In this document: positions 6,209-7,867 of the stretch, piece after piece
Layout of the letters: the number at the start of each line of letters is the position of its first letter
How positions within the stretch are numbered: position 1 is the first letter of the stretch
Source of the DNA: Chloroflexota bacterium
GTDB taxonomy: Bacteria > Chloroflexota > Dehalococcoidia > Lucifugimonadales > Lucifugimonadaceae
Direction of reading: 5' to 3'
Assembly: GCA_016210435.1 (NCBI GenBank)
Contig: JACQUF010000450.1
Coordinates: 1 to 7,867 of the forward strand
Length of the DNA stretch: 7,867 nucleotides
Translations under genes and position numbers: made by a program
The notes under the pieces: model-generated
The model's database searches: none
What the model was told of the DNA's origin: nothing
The model's input: only the letters and a program-made list of their open reading frames with translations

Positions 6209-7120
6209 ATGACTGACTCGGATCCCAGAACATTATTGCTGACCGGCGCCACCGGATTTGTCGGCAGACATCTCACCCGTACTCTGTCCGAGAATGGTGA
6301 CCGCGTTCATGCAATCGTCAGACCGGGATCGGATGCGTCCCTCCTCGGGAACGCACGAGAACCGGTCACCGTCCACGTTCATGATGGGACTACAGCGGGA
6401 ATGCTCGCGATCATGAAGGCCGCCCAGCCAGACGCCGTAATCCATTTGGCGTCTTTGTTCGTCGCGGAGCATAAGTCAGAGCACGTTACCCCTTTGATCG
6501 AAAGCAACGTGCTGCTGGGGGCCCAACTGGTTGAAGCCATGGTGCTGTCAGGAATAGGTCGTCTCGTGAATACGGGAACTTCCTGGCAGCACTACGAAGA
6601 CCGCCATTACAGTCCAGTGTGTCTGTACGCGGCCACGAAGCAGGCCTTCGACGCGATCGTAAAGTACTATGTGGAAGCCTTTCGATTGCATGTCGTCACC
6701 CTCGAGTTGTTCGACACCTACGGGCCGGATGACGATCGAGGGAAACTTATCTCACAGTTGGCCAGGGCCGCGTCGACGGGGCAGCTTTTGTCGATGTCGC
6801 CCGGCGAACAACTCCTGGATCTGGTCTATGTGTGTGATGTCGTCGACGCGTTCATGATCGCGGTTCGCAGGCTGATTGACGGTCAAGCTTCCAGACCCGA
6901 AACTTTTGCGGTTTGCACCGGGAAGTCGACTTCGCTGAGGGAGGTAGTCACGCTTTACGAAGAAATCGCGGGCGTCCGGCTCGCGATCGAGTGGGGAGTG
7001 CGACAGTATCGACGCCGGGAAGTAATGACCCCATGGCGCAGAGGAGCACGGCTGCCCGGTTGGACTCCGAAGGTCGACCTTGCAACCGGGATTCGACGGA
7101 TGATCGGGCAAGGTGTTTGA
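6209..7120 (+). CDS. NAD(P)-dependent SDR sugar reductase/epimerase, RfbJ (CDP-abequose synthase)-like
   Basis: The 303-residue product is an extended SDR. LTGATGFVGRHL at 11-22 is the Rossmann motif (Gly13, Gly16, Gly19). HLAS (79-82) follows, then NTGTSWQHY at 121-129, the catalytic YAATK (Tyr140, Lys144) and LFDTYGPDDDRGKL at 167-180. The TGTSWQHY plus LYAATKQAF plus DTYGPDD-R-KL combination recalls RfbJ-type enzymes that reduce a 4-keto-6-deoxy (or dideoxy) nucleotide sugar, rather than GalE. This is family memory, not a search result. WTPKVDLATGI near the end is the usual C-terminal helix region. The start is ATG 6209, because the Rossmann strand follows within ten residues. The longer frame from 6137 adds 24 low-complexity residues. 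AGGA abuts the ATG, so no properly spaced ribosome site is seen. It overlaps the RmlC-like gene by 8 bases, implying co-translation and a shared pathway. Confidence 0.93.
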   Translation: MTDSDPRTLLLTGATGFVGRHLTRTLSENGDRVHAIVRPGSDASLLGNAREPVTVHVHDGTTAGMLAIMKAAQPDAVIHLASLFVAEHKSEHVTPLIESNVLLGAQLVEAMVLSGIGRLVNTGTSWQHYEDRHYSPVCLYAATKQAFDAIVKYYVEAFRLHVVTLELFDTYGPDDDRGKLISQLARAASTGQLLSMSPGEQLLDLVYVCDVVDAFMIAVRRLIDGQASRPETFAVCTGKSTSLREVVTLYEEIAGVRLAIEWGVRQYRRREVMTPWRRGARLPGWTPKVDLATGIRRMIGQGV

Positions 7121-7664
7121 GGCCCAGGCGACGGTCATCCCCGGATGCTTCGTTCTGAAACCCACCCTGCTCTCCGATCATCGTGGCCGGTTCGTCAAGA
7201 CATTCCACGCGGGGCATTTCAAGGATCTCGGTCTGGTTTGCGACTTCAAGGAACAGTACTACTCCACGTCAGACGCAAAGGTCCTACGTGGGTTGCACTT
7301 CCAGGGTCCGCCGTACGAGTACGACAAGCTCGTGTTCTGCGTGAGCGGGTCGGTGTTCGACACGGTGGTAGACCTCAGAGTCGGCTCTCCGGCCTACGGC
7401 AAGTATGTCGTGACGGAACTGTCATCCGATCTCGGAAACGAGATCTATATCCCGCACGGACTTGCACACGGGTTCTACGTGCTTTCGGAAACGGCGACGC
7501 TCCTCTACAACGTGACGACGGTGTATCACCCGTCGCACGACATGGGGATCCGGTGGGATTCACTCGCCATCCCGTGGCCAGATCGCGAGCCGACGATATC
7601 CGAAAGAGATGCCCGGCTCCCCCTGTTCTCGGGCTTCGCCAGTCCGTTCCGGTACGACCGGTAG
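7113..7664 (+). CDS. RmlC-like dTDP-4-dehydrorhamnose 3,5-epimerase family protein
   Basis: The 183-residue protein is the normal length for RmlC cupin epimerases, which epimerise C3 and/or C5 of a 4-keto-6-deoxy nucleotide sugar. Seen in order: DHRGRF (22-27), YYSTSDAKVLRGLHFQ (49-64) with catalytic His62, Lys72, VVDLRVGSPAYGK (85-97), IPHGLAHGFYVLSE (113-126), the paired tyrosines 132 and 138 of LYNVTTVY, GIRWDS (145-150) and Asp166 of SERDA. All expected active-site positions are therefore present, and it is probably active. One departure: where E. coli RmlC has RGFFMES, this protein has RGRFVKT, with Lys29 replacing Glu. This suggests a subgroup with a different nucleotide or sugar. The start is GTG 7113, inside the end of the SDR gene, likely translated by coupling. 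A GT2 gene follows after 40 bases. Confidence 0.95.
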   Translation: MFEAQATVIPGCFVLKPTLLSDHRGRFVKTFHAGHFKDLGLVCDFKEQYYSTSDAKVLRGLHFQGPPYEYDKLVFCVSGSVFDTVVDLRVGSPAYGKYVVTELSSDLGNEIYIPHGLAHGFYVLSETATLLYNVTTVYHPSHDMGIRWDSLAIPWPDREPTISERDARLPLFSGFASPFRYDR

Positions 7665-7685
7665 CGGCTAGTCGACGTCATATGC

Positions 7686-7692
7686 AAGGGGG
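7686..7692 (+). promoter_or_regulatory. Possible ribosome binding site of the GT2 gene
   Basis: AAGGGGG lies 12 bases before the GTG at 7705, a little far. An ATG at 7682 opens only an eight-codon frame that stops at 7706-7708, so it does not compete. Confidence 0.35.
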
Positions 7693-7704
7693 CATTATCA
7701 CGAA

Positions 7705-7867
7705 GTGAACTTCGACCTGCACTTCAGCAAGCCGCTGCTGGTCTACGTTCCGGCGTTCAACTGCGCGACCGTAATCGATTCGGTAATCAAGGGCATACCT
7801 GCGGCAGTCTGGGACGTAGCTGACTGTCTGGTCGTTGACAATTGCAGTACCGATGGGACGGTGCAGC
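7705..7867 (+). CDS. Family 2 (GT2) glycosyltransferase, N-terminal part (3' partial)
   Basis: The frame opens at GTG 7705, the first start after an in-frame TAG at 7669-7671, and is still open at the right edge, giving 54 residues. The visible part is the beginning of a GT-A fold. LLVYVPAFNCATVI (11-24) is the first strand with the P-A-(F/Y)-N motif that holds the nucleotide. LVVDNCSTDGT (42-52) is the second strand with the D-(N/D)-x-S-x-D-x-T signature seen in GT2 and dolichol-phosphate mannosyltransferase-like enzymes. The DxD metal site and any membrane helices lie outside the window. It probably adds a sugar to a growing lipid-linked glycan at the cytoplasmic membrane, in the same transcript as the SDR and RmlC-like genes. 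Confidence 0.9.
   Translation, partial: MNFDLHFSKPLLVYVPAFNCATVIDSVIKGIPAAVWDVADCLVVDNCSTDGTVQ

Noticed and set aside
7145..7708. + strand frame of 187 codons overlapping the RmlC-like gene
   Set aside because: It lies entirely in another frame over the clearly conserved RmlC cupin and is rich in Arg, Pro and Gly, as frame shadows are.

Overview
The window is a stretch of a surface-polysaccharide (O-antigen, capsule or exopolysaccharide type) biosynthesis locus from a bacterium with fairly high GC (roughly 57-60% by eye) that uses GTG starts freely. A KdsB-like CMP-sugar synthetase next to a NeuB-like synthase would suit an organism with acidic surface sugars, probably Gram-negative. No marker gene in the window fixes the phylum. 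I see no tRNA, rRNA, CRISPR array, transposase, Wzx flippase or Wzy polymerase.

Layout: (1) Bases 1-1593, + strand: the 3' end of an RmlD-type dTDP-4-dehydrorhamnose reductase-like gene, then a NeuB-family synthase. (2) Bases 1656-5690, - strand, read right to left: a GT-B-fold transferase-like protein of uncertain role (5690-4593), a GalE-like NAD-dependent epimerase (4559-3645), a GT4 glycosyltransferase (3648-2434) and a KdsB-like cytidylyltransferase (2429-1656). Spacings are 33 bp, a 4-base overlap and 4 bp, so this is a tight operon. (3) Bases 5691-6208: a long divergent region with no confident gene. It holds one weak leftward reading frame (6144-5794). (4) Bases 6209-7867, + strand: an RfbJ-like short-chain reductase, an RmlC-like 3,5-epimerase overlapping it by 8 bases, and the start of a family 2 glycosyltransferase running off the right edge.

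Reading them together (inference): the NeuB-like enzyme would condense phosphoenolpyruvate with a sugar to make a 3-deoxy-ulosonic acid, and the KdsB-like enzyme would activate it as a CMP-sugar. The RmlD-, RfbJ- and RmlC-like enzymes suggest one or more deoxy-hexose nucleotides, the GalE-like enzyme a further nucleotide sugar, and the GT4, GT2 and possibly the GT-B protein would assemble the glycan. The most interesting signal is that both the synthase and the CMP-transferase depart from textbook NeuB and KdsB at expected substrate-contact positions. This suggests a matched pair acting on an ulosonic acid that may be neither ordinary sialic acid nor ordinary Kdo.
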